DNA of 64,000 nt from Campylorhamphus procurvoides. Lineage: Eukaryota > Chordata > Aves > Passeriformes > Dendrocolaptidae. A program made the position numbers and the translations under genes. The DNA is taken from positions 248,001-312,000 of the forward strand of contig WBMV01001117.1 in the NCBI GenBank assembly GCA_013396655.1, read 5' to 3'. This document shows, in pieces, positions 50,090 to 62,700 of the stretch (positions are counted from its first letter, which is position 1; every line of letters begins with the position of its first letter). Below the pieces are notes generated by a model, which worked only from the letters and a program-made list of their open reading frames with translations, ran no database searches and was not told where the DNA came from.

Positions 50090-51215
50090 ACCCTCAGGCA
50101 GACACGCGAGCCCGAGGCAGGTGGGCCTGTGGCACAGACAGACTGACAGACAGACTGACAGACACAGAGGTGGGTCACGCAGGGCTGTGTCACTGCGAGA
50201 CACGCTCACCCGTGGGTCTGAGGCTGTGTCACTGTCAGGGGCTGAGGCACATGGCTGTGTGACAGCCACGGCACACGGGTCCAAGGCATGTGTCTGTCAC
50301 GGCAGTCTGAGGCCCGTGGGGCTGTGTCACGGGGATGTACGGACACGCCGTCCTGAGGTGCGTGACTGCCACTGTCACGGAGGTGTGACAGTGACACAAG
50401 ACAAACCCATACACTGCTCTTAGGCACAGGAGCTGTGTCACTGTGAGACACACACATGTGTCCTCAGGCACATGAGCCTGTGTCGTTGACAGACAGACAG
50501 ACAGACACTGGCCTGAGGAACATGGGGCACTGTCACTGCGCCACAGATGTTGCTCTGAAGCCTTTGGGATTGTTGCTGCCAGACATACAGGGAATTTCAC
50601 ACTCAGGAGAAGCCTGGCACAGGCATAGGTAACACTCAGAGTACCCTGTGATATGCAACAGTCAGAGGAGAGGGACAGGCACACAGCCCGCTCCGGCACA
50701 CGGGGATCATGAGACACAAACATCCACCCGCTGGCCAGACAAACACAGGCAGGCGCACTTTGCGTTTGACTGACACACACGTTAGCCTAAAATACATGTG
50801 ACTGTTGTTACTGAACTGGCACTTACCCTGTTGACAGGCACATACACAGTCTGTCCCATGGTCTGAGATACCCTAGACTATTTTGGCGAGGCACACACGC
50901 ACACCCACACATGCACTCACACACTGACCTGAAAAAACACAGGACCACCACTGCAAGACAGATAAACAAGCGAGGCATGTGGAGCTGTGTCACAGGGACA
51001 GATTTAAGTGCCCACTTCTCTGGTGTGACAGGCGAACAGACCATGCCTGTCACCTATAGCCCCTTCTCCATGCAGGAGCCAGAGGTTAGGCTTGGCTTTT
51101 TCTGCAACGTGTCCTGTAGCTCCAGGCATGCTGACACCATGTCCTTAAAAGAAACAAGTTGAAATGTGTAAGGTTAACAGGCCAGATTGAGGCACATGCA
51201 ACTGCGTTAGTGTGA
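50090..51215. repeat. Degenerate minisatellite with alternating core motifs
   Basis: Two cores alternate, GCTGTGTCAC and CTGAGGCACATG. Exact GCTGTGTCAC occurs at 50,184, 50,223, 50,321, 50,432 and 50,984, with variants at 50,254 and 50,475. The second core or close variants occur near 50,242, 50,307, 50,353, 50,463, 50,513 and 51,188. Spacing is about 30-110 bp. Short (GACA)n patches at 50,136-50,163 and 50,488-50,508 are embedded. Copies decay toward the right. I recognise no known repeat family. Confidence 0.7.
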
Positions 51216-51604
51216 GGTGCATATATGCACGTACGTACCAGTGCTCACACACACGCATGCACAGAAGCAAAACAGCAGATCATACCAGGTCACAGCTTCA
51301 GGCAGGGGGAACTGCACCAGCTGCTGCTTCTGCACTCCTCCTGGCAATTGGGTGTGTGTGAACCCTACCAACAGAGCAAGGGACAGAAATTCAGCATTTT
51401 CCAGTGACACATTCCTTCTCTTACACTCTGGCTCAGATGAGATGCTGTGATACATATGAGATCACACAAACATGTGGCTTATGAAGTGGTCAAAATGCAG
51501 AAGACCGCTTCCACAGTCCATTACTCTGGTATGAGGATGAAAAGAACGTACTGAAATACTCTAATGAACTGCTGAGAAATAAAAAAATCCCAGCCCATTT
51601 CAGT

Positions 51605-51695
51605 CATGCATATGTGTGCCCTGTAAGTGTGCATGTAAACATTTACCCATGCCTATACACATACATGTATGCATTTATGTATGTGCATATATAGA
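51605..51695. repeat. Alternating purine-pyrimidine tract
   Basis: The stretch is rich in ATGTAT/TGCATA-type alternation ('catacatgtatgcatttatg'). It is simple-sequence-like but not a clean microsatellite. Confidence 0.5.
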
Positions 51696-52794
51696 AATAG
51701 TATCAAACATAATCCAGACTCCAGCACCTTGCAGGGATTCATGGTGGCAAACAGAGCAGACTGTTTTACTTAATTTCTAGCATTTGCAGTATTTCCTCTA
51801 AGAAAAGGAGGTAGAGAAGATTTAACACTCTGTATGCTCCAGCTGAGTATTTAGCATGGATCAGTGGAAATGATAAATATGGAAGAGAAGACTGGAAGGG
51901 AACTTCTGATGTTTGAGCCTAGTTTCCTTGGCTTCTGCAGTCTACAAAATCATACAACACCTTGCTCTTCCTACTGAATAAATTCCAGAGCTGTTCTAGT
52001 TAGAAACCCCTGCTATTTTCCAGCCTTCTGGCTGATTTATATCCATATGTTCTGTGCTGATGTTATCATTTAGTTTAAATATTTCTTACTTTCCCTTTCC
52101 TATGTGTTTATTTAGAGAAGAAATTACATCCAGTTTCTAGCTTTGTTTTGCTCTGCAGAAAAATACAAGATTTTTCACTCATCTCTAAAGACAGTCTCAA
52201 GTTGCTGATCATTCTCACCTGCCTGCCCTGCGCCTGTTCTGAGTTTCGCTCATTTTTTTGGCATATGGGCAGCTTAAATTGTACACTGTGGTCCATGTCA
52301 AATTTCCTACTACCTTCTACAGGGGTTTTAATGTCTTCTCCTTTCAGATGGAGATATCTCACCTAAGACATTCCTGGTCTTGCCAAGTTTCACACATGTG
52401 ATGAAAGTCAGCTCCTTTCCTGCTCTTCACTGTACTGCCAGTATCTCACACCCTGAAACACTTCTGCCACTTTCTGCCATTGGCACTTCATATGCACAGT
52501 TCAGCTACATGGCATTTCATATATATATTCACGGCCAGATGCCACGTGCACTTCTCCTCAGCAGAACAGGGGCAGAGAAAATAAGATGGAAAATAACTTG
52601 TTGGTAAAGGCAGTTTACTAAAGCAAAAGCAAAGGTCATGTGTGCACAAGAAAAGATACGTATTCAAAAGATTTAATTCCCTACTTCCCATCAGCAAGCA
52701 ATATTGGACCACTTCATGGAAAGCAGGGCTTCCACATATACAGTGGTTGCTCTGGAAGACAAATGCAAGAAATGGATCTCCCCTTTCCTTCTCC

Positions 52795-53075
52795 TTTCTC
52801 TTAGCTTTGGCTGAGTAGACCCTTTGATCAGTTTGGGGCAGCTGTCCTTGTTATGTCCCCTCACAAGATCTTGTCCACCCCCAGCCTACTGTTGTAGGGA
52901 GAATGCTGGAGGAGACAACCTTGATGCTGTGCGAGCACTGCTCAGCGATAGCCAAAACAGTGGCATGTTATCAGCACCTTTCTAGCTACTAATGCAAATT
53001 ACAGAACTGGCAGGGCTGCTGTAGGGAAAATTAATTCCATTTCAGCCAGACCCAATACAGGATGGAAGGGTACCG
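52795..53075 (+). mobile_element. Diverged endogenous retroviral LTR fragment
   Basis: 'cagtttggggcagctgtcc', 'gtcccctcacaagatcttg' and 'cttgatgctgtgcgagcac' occur in order. They are followed by 'tgctcagcgatagccaaaa' and 'ggaaaattaattccatttc'. This order matches a common avian LTR whose 3' part reads 'gaaaattaactctatccca'. Only part of the LTR remains and no coding region is attached. The family name was not verified. Confidence 0.65.
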
Positions 53076-55244
53076 TGAATTCTTTAAAGACATTTGATTC
53101 CTGTGATTTAATATGTGGTTTAAATAGCCTGGCCACAACACCTCAGCACAGGCTTTACTCTTTGGGCTTCTTCTCTTAGTACCAGCCAGTCTGGTGCTTC
53201 CCAATATCAGACCACTCGAGCTTCAACTTGTTCCATCTCACATGAGAACATCTAGCACTGGTCATGTTTCTCATCCCAGTCATGCACTGAAAGGTTGTGG
53301 ACCTCATCTGAAAAACTTCTGCACTGGTCTGTCATCTCCTTGAACATATGCAGTCAGTCTGGTCCTGCCGTGCAACAGAAATTATTGTCTGTTACTTCTC
53401 TTTACCTGATACCTTTAGCCCTCTTTGTAATTGCTCTCACCCCATACCCTGCATCATGCTGAGTGTCTTAATGAAGTCCATCTCCACTGCACTTGTTCAA
53501 TCTTGATAGTTGTCAAAGGGAGGCAGTGCCAGAGCAATCTGTTTTTACTTCTGCTTTTCTTTTTTGTACTTTATCCCAGTTTCATTCACCTCCAGGCTTT
53601 CATTTTCTTTTGAATTTTCCTCTAAAGCATCTCTTATTGTTCTGTCATGTTTCAGTTCTTTTTGCTGCTTAGTAACAAAATAATTTTGTCCATAAAATAA
53701 TAAAAACTGTGTCATCTCATTCTGGAATAAATATTTGTCAGGCATTACGTTTATGGTTGTTTTCACAATTTGAAAACAGTAGCCTCAAGGACAGCAAAAT
53801 GTAGCAGTGGTGTCACTTTGTTCCCTTACTAATTCTCCTCTAATTCTCTGCGAAACTGATGACTTCTGAGTCAGCTCCATACAGCTAGAATAAAAAAGCC
53901 TCCTTTTCTTCAAGAAATACCTATTCCTGGTGCTGTTCCTCTGCAGAAGCAGCTGTTTACAGCTACATTTGAAGTCAGAGAGGATGCCAGAGTTGTATTT
54001 ATTGTCGTTTTTGTGGTATTTAGCATTGCCATTCTTTCATGTTTCTTTATTTCTGTCTTTATGATACTCTACACCTATTAGTATAGGAACTCACAGATTT
54101 TTCAAGGGTGGTATTATTACTGTTCTTGCATTTTTTTGGGTCTTGGTTATGGTCTGGGTTTTTTAAAATCAGATGATCCTGGCATGACCACCTATAAACT
54201 GGCCTGCTTAAGGGCAGACTCCTGTCTTTTTGACAAGAGATTGACATTTTCAGCTACTTGGTCTTTGTGGCTCTCAGCCACAAAGAATATATTCACAACT
54301 TTCATATATCTTCAAAACTACTGGCTTGGTGCAAATTTCTGCATATTTTTGTGCAAATAAAGGTGGATCCACTGTCATTTTGAGATGGCCAGAAACTCCA
54401 TTTGTATTTTCTTTCCAGTGCCACCAATGTCAAAGCTTCTATTTTTCTAAACTGTTTTACATGAAAAAATTACTGAACACTTTTCAAGCAAACTAATCAA
54501 GCAGTGGAACACTTTTCATTACAAAAGTTCAAACCATTTAATTCAGCATAGAGATAATATGAAGTAGTTAATTACTCAAAGTGATTTATTATTCTTCTTA
54601 CGCCAAGTTAAAAGCAAACTCAAGTCCACTGAAATCAGAGGATTTAAATACATTTTGATGTGTCGGATGGAAACAAAAATCAAATCTTCAAGGTAGATTT
54701 TGCTCATTTAAAAGCAAATGTTTGACTTTTAAATTGAGTAAGACATTAACAGTGAGGTCATGCAGAGGCCATGATCTGCAAGTAGACAGTGTCCCTGTCC
54801 CCTCTGAGTTACCTGGTGTTGAGTAGTGATAGAGAAGGGAATGAGGTCTTAGCTCAGTAAACAACATCAGTGTCTCAGAGGAGCTCCCTCTTCCTCAGAG
54901 CTCTTCCATTAAAACCAATCCATCTGGTAACACTTGACCTTTGCAATTTTGCATAAAAAATTCAAGCATTTCCCTTCTCAGATTAAAAAAATGCAGTACT
55001 TTTTATTTTAGGGTAACTAATAGGAGCAAAATACGTGCAGTGAACATTAGATTTAGTTCAGAATAAATTAACCCACACTGTATTGTTGCTTTTCAAACTG
55101 CATTTTTAACAAACACTTGTTTGTCCATTTCACTGATAAAAAAGTAAAATGGTGCCAAAACACATGAAGATCTATATCTGAAGAGCAGTAAGGAATAAAT
55201 TATTTGGATGAAGTGCATATCAAATCATAAAAGCTGTGTTTGTG

Positions 55245-55960
55245 GTTCAGATTTTTTTTCCGTTTCCATGAAAGACTTGGAGCATGCAATGCAGTGCATT
55301 TACTGAATGTGCAGATGGCATGAAGCTGGAAGCGACAAGTATCATGCTGGAGACTGGGATGCCTTTCTGAATAGGAGTCAAAATGTTAACATAATTGCAG
55401 GAAAAGTCAAACATCATGCTGAGATGGAAGAGCAACCTGTAAAATGCAGGCAGGTGTCCTTTCACTCTCCTCAGCCCTGCTGAACTGCCCAACTGGAGGT
55501 CCAGCACAGCTTTGTGGGGAAGATGAGATCCACTTGAATAAAATCAGGAAGAGAGCCACAATTGCCTAATTACTAACACAGGTTTGGAAAACCCTAGGAT
55601 GAAAGAATGATGAAAGTCCAAGGCTGAAAAACTGAGAGGGTTGTTAGTCTAGGAAGAAGGAGAACAAAGGTGACACAATAACAGCCTCCAAATATGTAAA
55701 TACTGCTGCAAATTAAAAGGGAGGGGTAATGTGTTTTCTCTGTGGTGCATGGGATAAAATGAGAAGTGTTTGCATCTTTTATTAGACTAACAAACTGATC
55801 TGATAAACATGGACAGGTGTATAAAGCTTTAGCAAGCTTGAAGAAGAAGCTGTGAGTAAGACCAGCTTTGCTCCAATCCAGCTCCTCAGGATAGCATTGG
55901 AGCACAACAAGCAACAGCTTGTCCAGACTTCAGGATTCTTGTGTCCTTGGGCATTTTTGA
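55245..55960 (+). mobile_element. Ancient CR1/L3-type LINE relic
   Basis: In order it resembles the sense strand of an old LINE. 'gtgcagatggcatgaagct' corresponds to 'gcagatgacaccaagctgg', and 'aacagcctccaaatatgta' and 'gggaggggtaatgtgtttt' follow in the expected positions. It is heavily substituted and has internal deletions. Confidence 0.55.
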
Positions 55961-56049
55961 GAAGAGATTAGGCAGAAATGATTCAACTTTAACTGCTTTG
56001 TGTTAGACCAGCTTTACTATCTGTGTATGTCCCAGTGGGGTAGGTGTTT

Positions 56050-56240
56050 TCTGAAGACTTTGGCCCAAATCCTCAAAAAGTACACATGCACCTATTTAGA
56101 TGCCCAGGTCAAATATTTGTGCAACACTTAGAAAGTTGTTCAGCTGCCACCTAATTCTGTAGTTACTTACATGTCTGAGGGAACCCACAGTTCAGCTTGT
56201 GTCAGCTATGTGAGGGCTCTCACTTCAGGTCACATCAAGT
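56050..56240. mobile_element. Possible ancient amniote interspersed repeat
   Basis: 'tggcccaaatcctcaaaaa' followed by 'catgcacctatttagatgc' resembles a widespread amniote repeat containing 'gatcctcaaaggtatttag' and 'gcacctaa' blocks. The match is from memory and weak. Confidence 0.3.
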
Positions 56241-56467
56241 AGCTTTGCTACCACCAACCCTTGTGAAGAGCAAATGTATAAACCAGAGCAAATACCCCAT
56301 AGAATTGTATTTGGAGTGTCGCCCTAGGCTGCTTGAGGAGTTAAGGGTCTCAGGTGGGCTGTGACAAACACTGCTGCTTCAGGTCTCTTTTTTGGTGACT
56401 AGAGATGTGAACAGGAACTTTATTTAGTCTCAGAAATCCTAGAGTGAGCCCTCTAATAGTTGAATTA

Positions 56468-56630
56468 TAGGATCCTAGAATGGTTTGGGTTGGGAGGGAC
56501 CTTAAAGATCATCTTGTTCCAACTCCCCTGCCATGGGCATGAACACCTTCCACTGAACCAGGTTGCTCAAAGTCCCATCCTACCAGGCTTTGAACACTCG
56601 CAGGGCTGAAACATCCACAACTTATCCCTC
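56468..56630 (-). mobile_element. CR1 3'-end fragment, antisense
   Basis: 'aggatcctagaatggtttg', 'gttgggagggaccttaaag' and 'gcatgaacaccttccactg' form the complement of a CR1 3' end, truncated after about 160 bp. Confidence 0.9.
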
Positions 56631-59587
56631 TCTGTCCAACAAATAATCAAGCTGATAGCAAAACTAGAGTTATTTCAGCTACATAAGCAAACAATGTGCA
56701 CAGAAATAAGATTGCATAAAGCCTGTGAAAAGATTTAAAGACACATTTTAATGAAATGAGATCAATTTGAATCACCACTCCACACAATATGAAGACTTGA
56801 AGATTGTGCAGGGGGATGTATGCTTTAAAAAGAGATTAAAGAAGCATTGCAATATGGTTACACTAACTTATGCCTGTGAGAGCATGGCCTGAAGTCTACC
56901 AGGCTCCCAGTAAAAGAACTGTGGCAAACTCATGGAACCCTGTGGTGCAGGACCAAGCTTTTTTTTTCCTTATTAAAAAAAAAGAAAAAAGAGAAAATCT
57001 TTTCAGCTTTCCAGAGTTCATGCACAATTAATTTAACTATTTAACAGTTTTATATTGCCAGATGCAATTAAGAAGCATTTTTCTCATTTACTCACAATGT
57101 TCTTTAGGAGATTAAGAGCCAGATAGTCTGTCCTTTCATTTACACTTAAAAATAAAATAAAATACTATGATAGTACTCACAAGCAGCACAGGGAAAAAAC
57201 ATTTGCTCAGGATCTATTTGCTAGTATGTGATTTAAAACCTCGACTAATAAGCATCACAGATTCAGGTACTTTTGTTTAGCTTTGTTTACTAAAATGAAG
57301 ATATACAAAAGTGAAATACATCCTGGCTCACAAACACATACTAGAGGACAATTTGGTTTTACATAAACTCCACACTGAAAGTTGTACTTTTCTTTAATAC
57401 AGCTTTTAAACCATTATTACATGGAATATAGTCTTTGAAAGTATCTGACAGAATTCCCCAGAAGATTTTAAATGCCCAGTAGTGGAAGCTGCTGCAACAG
57501 AAGCTGAAGAAAATAAAGCAGAAGAGTTGCTTAATCCATTATCAAGTATGGCATTAAAAAAATAAATCTTAAAACATGTAAACATGTTCAGCACAGTTAA
57601 AAAATCCCTAACCCCAAATGTGTGAGTCCTGAGGATCAACAGGAGCCTGTCTTTAAATTTTGGAAATCCTATCTGAAATATTATTCACAGAAAAACTGTT
57701 TTAAATATGTGGAATCAAGTAGAATATTGCTCATTTCTCTTAATCATACCATACATTTGAATTTTGGTAACAGCTTCTGACTTAGCTTGGTTCTCAGCAG
57801 TTCTCAGCAGCTCAAGATTATTCTTGTAATCTTAATAATACATAAACGATGTGTGCTTCTGCTTTCACCTCTCCTGTTTGAACTGAGGAGAGCAAGATTA
57901 TTGCCCTAAGAGACATTGCTGCCGTGTGCTGTCCCTGGCAGATCTGTCAGCTGCAGGGAAATGATCCTCAGACAACTGGATAAACCAGACATTCACACTG
58001 ACGGAGCATGTGACTGGAGTTAAGGTCAGAGGTTCAAAGACTGCAGGATTGGGACCTTAAAGAACTATGCACAGGAGTGTGCTGGGTATCACTGGCATCG
58101 AGGGAAATACCTACAAAGTTAAAGGTGTACTTCATTTGCTGTGGAACCAAACCAGGCCTTGATCATCCTGTACGTACGTGCTGATAGGGGTTCATCAGAT
58201 TTACTGTCTTTTCATTCCCTTCTTCAGGAAATAAACACAGAAAATAATTACATAACTTGGTGTTTATGTGATTAAAAATAAAAGAAAAAAGATTTTAAGC
58301 AGACTGAAGAATGTTAAGATGAGTTTCAATATCCCACCATGCCAAATCTGATACCTTCTGTATTTTATGTCACCATATCCTGGCTGATATTAAAATAGAT
58401 TTTAAAAATTCCTGATTCTCGTTGTCACCACTGCTATGCACAATTGCCTAGAATAAGTACCAAAAAGTAATTAAGATTCTAAATGCTCTTTCACATTTAA
58501 GTTTATACTCCCCAAGAATTAAATTCACTTTCTCACAAAGGACAATTCCACCTAAACTTCCTGCTGAAAATACAGAAGGTTCTTCTGGTCTAGTGCTCCT
58601 TTTTTTACATGTTTGAAGCACACTTTTAATTCTTTCAGCTGATGAATAATGTTTAATAATTTTGTTTTATCATATACTAAATTACTTTTCTGTATTTATA
58701 GCAAAAGGTTTATTGTTTTAATCTGCAGCTTTACATTAAGTGTGTTATGATTGCAATGTATGTAAATGGTTGCAGCGGAACTTGTCAAGACTATATTGAA
58801 GACTTTCTTTTGGTCAGTTTTCAGTGAATTTTATGTATTTTAAAATTATATTTTTAAAGGTAACTGTGAAAGAGGAGCTAAAAGAAGGCCATCTATTTAG
58901 ACAACAGATACATGAAAAACCACACTGTTCCAAGGGTTAAGCATCTAGTGTAAAATTTACATGAACACTCAAATTTACTAATGCCTTTTTTGCAGTGGTT
59001 CTCTGAAAAATCAAGAATCATAACCAAATGGTATTGGCAGAAATCTTCAATAAAAGTGCATACCAAATACTTGCCAAAATAAAAACTTAAAATATACACA
59101 ATATTAGCACTAGATGTGCTTCACACACCCAGGTAGGCCCAGCACAGCATCAATCCACTGTGCTTCAGCAAAGCACAGACACTCCCTTAAGCACAGACAT
59201 GACCTCTTTAAGGAATCAGATCTCTGATCAGAAAAAAGCAAATGTTGTGGTAACAACAACACTGGACACATGCTGCATGAAGTTCAAGCCTGTGCAGCTT
59301 TGCACACCCCTAGAAGTCTCCCAACAACTATGCAGAGCAATAGCAGGATACCCTCCACCTCTTAACAAAGTGGTAGAAATTTGCTCATTGGGAGTGATAT
59401 TTTTTCCAACATCCCTATGGTGATTTCTTCCAAGCGTTCACTTGCACTTGAAAATTGATGGCTTGCTATACTATCTGCTTGACAATGACATCGTCCATGG
59501 CTAAAATCACTCTCATTGTATTAGATTAGCCACAGTTAACAGATAAATTCCTTCTAATTAACAAAAAACTAGCAAATAAAACCAAAA

Positions 59588-59710
59588 TTAATTTTTGTTA
59601 AATATACTGCACTTTCCATACTCTCCCTTTAGCCTCTTTGTATCTTCTCCTTTAAGTTCTTTCTTCCTTTTCTCAGACTTTGCAGCCTGCTCCTTCCTTT
59701 CATGATTTTC
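59588..59710 (-). CDS. INF2: INF2 exon (tail of formin FH2 domain), partial
   Basis: Acceptor CTGTCTGCAG is followed by an open frame reading ENHERKEQAAKSEKRKKELK then GEDTKRLKGEYGK. This resembles the Lys/Glu-rich helix after the FH2 core of INF2, including the ending K-R-x-(K/R)-G-E-x-G-K. INF2 nucleates and severs actin filaments and acts in ER-mitochondrial fission and in podocytes. Same-strand placement upstream of ADSS1 matches human gene order and supports INF2 over other formins. Homology ends near 59,612. The frame then runs through CSIFNKN to a TAA at 59,588, so it is unclear whether the exon splices earlier (no strong GT donor) or is terminal. Other INF2 exons were not found. Confidence 0.62.
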   Translation of the reverse strand, partial: ENHERKEQAAKSEKRKKELKGEDTKRLKGEYGKCSIFNKN

Positions 59711-62700
59711 CTGCAGACAGAATGACAAATAAAGAAGTAAAGAAGAGTTACTGAAGAAAAAGCTCCTTAAGAAACTCTCAGTTTGTAATGAATAGCTACT
59801 CTAAACATGCCCTATGCACACTTAAAAATCTCAGTTACTGAGGTCTGAGGGTAAATAGCAGAGCAGAGCTTCCTGGTCAATCCCTTTGGCTTTCTCCATG
59901 TGATGATGTTACGAGCAAACTATTTCATCAGCTTTAACTGCAACTTTCCATAATGGACTGAAATGCATTCTTCTTAATTACTCCCTTTGTCCACAAAACA
60001 GAACATTAGTTTAACTTAATTAGCATTCTAGAGATTTATCCCATAGCAACCTTGTTTGTATTCAGGGATTTCTACCAGAATTTTCAGGAACTGTTCAACT
60101 GTGTTAAACAGCAATTCACAGTTTCTCTTCAGGCTCCCATTAAATTTGCCAGCATTAGTGTTCAGGGGCAGAGGCCAGGCTGGATGTTTGCTGGTACCAC
60201 TCACACAACTGCCAGGATGGCATAAATCCTGTTGGGATTTATGCAGACAGGCAGGACTGCGGTTTCCACAGAGCAGCTAGTACCAGAACAATATGATTAA
60301 TGGAGGAATAAAAAGAAATGGAATGATTACTGCTAGTAAAAGAAGACCTTTACTCAGTGGAAGAGTATTTCTGGATTTTGATAAGAAGCACAGTGGCAGG
60401 AAAGTGTAGTTCTGAAAAACTGGAATAACTGTAACAGAACATCAAGATGATAAAAGCCATTTTCTTAAATGCATATACAGTCCTTGTTCCAGAGCTGCAG
60501 TCATCACTAGAGCATTGCCATCCCACCTGGAAGCTTGCCTGCTTTTGATTGCAACCAGTGAGTAGCTAATCTATTCATTGCAGGTAAATCAGTAATTATT
60601 AGGCCTGCTGTCTAATAACATCCAGAAAGATGTTGATGATTTGGTGTAGATAGGATTCTTAATGAGACTTGTATGACCTCCTTTGAAGAGAGTTTGAAGC
60701 AAAAAAGAAATTTTGCCATTATAGTGATAAATCTGGTTGATTTCTATGGATTGTCTGACACTGTCTTCATAAGACAGGCTGAAGAAGTCTCAAGAAACAT
60801 GCACAAGTTTCTTACAGTCTAGAAAGTAAAAGCCTAGGAATCTTTGGTCCAAAGAAGTTTCCAGACAAATAAAGAAAACTTGTGAACATCAACTGTTATT
60901 CTGTCTAAAACACATGAGCATTATCAGCTCAAGGTTATGGGGACCTTCACTGAATGCTTGGAAAAGGAAAGAAAAACAGAGTACTCTTGACAAAGTAGGA
61001 AAAGGAACTACCGGACCTGAAGAGAGGCTGTTTCTGAAAGAATGAGGTAAGGTGGTAAAGTCTTACAGAGGGACTAGAAGCCTTCTATAACTATATGCCT
61101 TCTACGTTCCTGCCTGATAAATTTCTGCTGTGCCTTAGCATAAAGATTTTGAGCTATTATGGTTGTTGAGAGACTTGCAGATTTGTGGGTCCTGGGAGAA
61201 GGTTTCCGTGTAACATGACACAAGAAATAAAGGAGGTGAATTCAGGGAAACATGGCCCTGTTACTTGGGCAGCACACACAGTAGTTAGAACAAACTGAAA
61301 CATATTAGGAACAAATTTGTAGGTTAAGCAAGTCCGAACTGAACTGTTCAGAAAAATTGTACCAACACCNTTAACGGAGTTTCTTCAACACAAGAAAGCC
61401 CAAGAAGGTAAAGTGGTAGCAACGCAGAGGAATGAATATTCACAATCCCTTCTCCACCCTCCTGGATTATTGAAGGCAGCTGCAGGGATGAGATTCAGTG
61501 AAAAACAGTGTCACTTTGGATTTGCACTTTGTGGGACATTAAACACTTGCTTGATGTTTGAATTAAAAGATGCTCCATGACAACTGCTTATCTCCACTCT
61601 ATCCAAAAGCACATTCTGTTCCAACAGCATAGGCACCCTACTGAGCAGCTGCTCCCGCTCCATCGTCCTAGGGGAGCACTCCGAGGAACTATCCCTGTGC
61701 AGAGCTGTCTGTATAACCTCTGGCACCAACTGAGTACTTCCTAGAGTAGCTTTTGGTTAACATTTTTTCTTCTTTTCCTGAGATTAGACTATCTCTGTTT
61801 TGGGAGCACAGTTGCAAATGCTAAGGGAAATAAAATGTTTCCCACAGTGATTCTTTCCCCTACAATTTTACCACTCAGTTCTCAGTATAACTCCAATTCT
61901 GGTTGTTTGTCTTTGAGCTGAGAAGCTATTTTTTTTCTCCCTGTCTCCTTCCTCCTGCCATCTGCTCCTTTTATTTTTTGAGAACTGGTGAAACAGTCAT
62001 CAGCCCTGGGTGATGAACCAGCTCCCTTTCAACTGTGTCAGTTTTGGACATCATTTGGGTGTTTGAAAAGGTACCTTCCCCCCACTCTCCAAATACATGG
62101 AGAGAAAGATGACACTCTTATTATAGTAATTTCTTTCGTGTAGCTCAGTTTTTGTTACCTGAAGGATAAGAAATTGGAAAGAACCCTCGGGGAAGGGAGA
62201 AAGATTTTGTTTAAATAAAGTAACAAACCCAAAATTTCTGTAGGTAAGCTTAGGAGACTTGAAGAATCACTATCAAAGCTGTTTCCTTTCTTATTTGATG
62301 TGGGAATGAAAAGATAGCACTAACCATTTTGGTAGTGCTAAGAGACCTGCTTTACACAGAAGGCTGATCTCAAAATAAAAGTTACACCTTAACATTAAAG
62401 ATTAAAATAAATGGCTTGGGAAAGAGATGATCTCTGAGGCTGATTCTGATGTAAAAATCAAATTCACAGAACAAAAAGATGCTTTAAAAATTAAAACCTT
62501 CAGCTTTTCAGCATGTTGCTCAAACCACAGTGATAGGGAGAAAGCAAGGCAAGAAGGAAGAGGAGATTAATTAGAGGTCTGCAGTCAAAGTAAGAGATGC
62601 AGACAACGTAGCTAGCAGCTGTGTTACGTTTGAGGTGAGGTGCTGCTGAGAAATGGAACTGAAAATAGGATGAAAGGGAGTTTACACTTTGGGTATATAA

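Larger units (their letters stand above)
51220..59587. other. Sparse region between ADSS1 CpG island and INF2 exon
   Basis: No exon could be assigned with confidence. It holds an LTR relic (52.8-53.1 kb), an old LINE relic (55.2-55.95 kb) and a CR1 fragment (56.5 kb). Remaining INF2 3' exons would be expected here on the minus strand. Two weak candidates (near 52.1-52.4 and 53.5-53.7 kb) are discussed as findings. Confidence 0.5.

Noticed and set aside
49350..50423. 357-codon open frame on the plus strand
   Set aside because: It starts in the CpG island, crosses the ambiguous base, and runs through the 22-bp, CA and minisatellite arrays. Repeats without stop codons keep frames open on both strands here (a minus frame is also long). 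The peptide is low-complexity His/Thr/Pro sequence.
61511..61729. 72-codon minus-strand frame containing REQLLSRVPMLLEQ
   Set aside because: It looks protein-like, but no formin FH2 similarity was seen and no clear splice sites bound it. It could not be linked to INF2.
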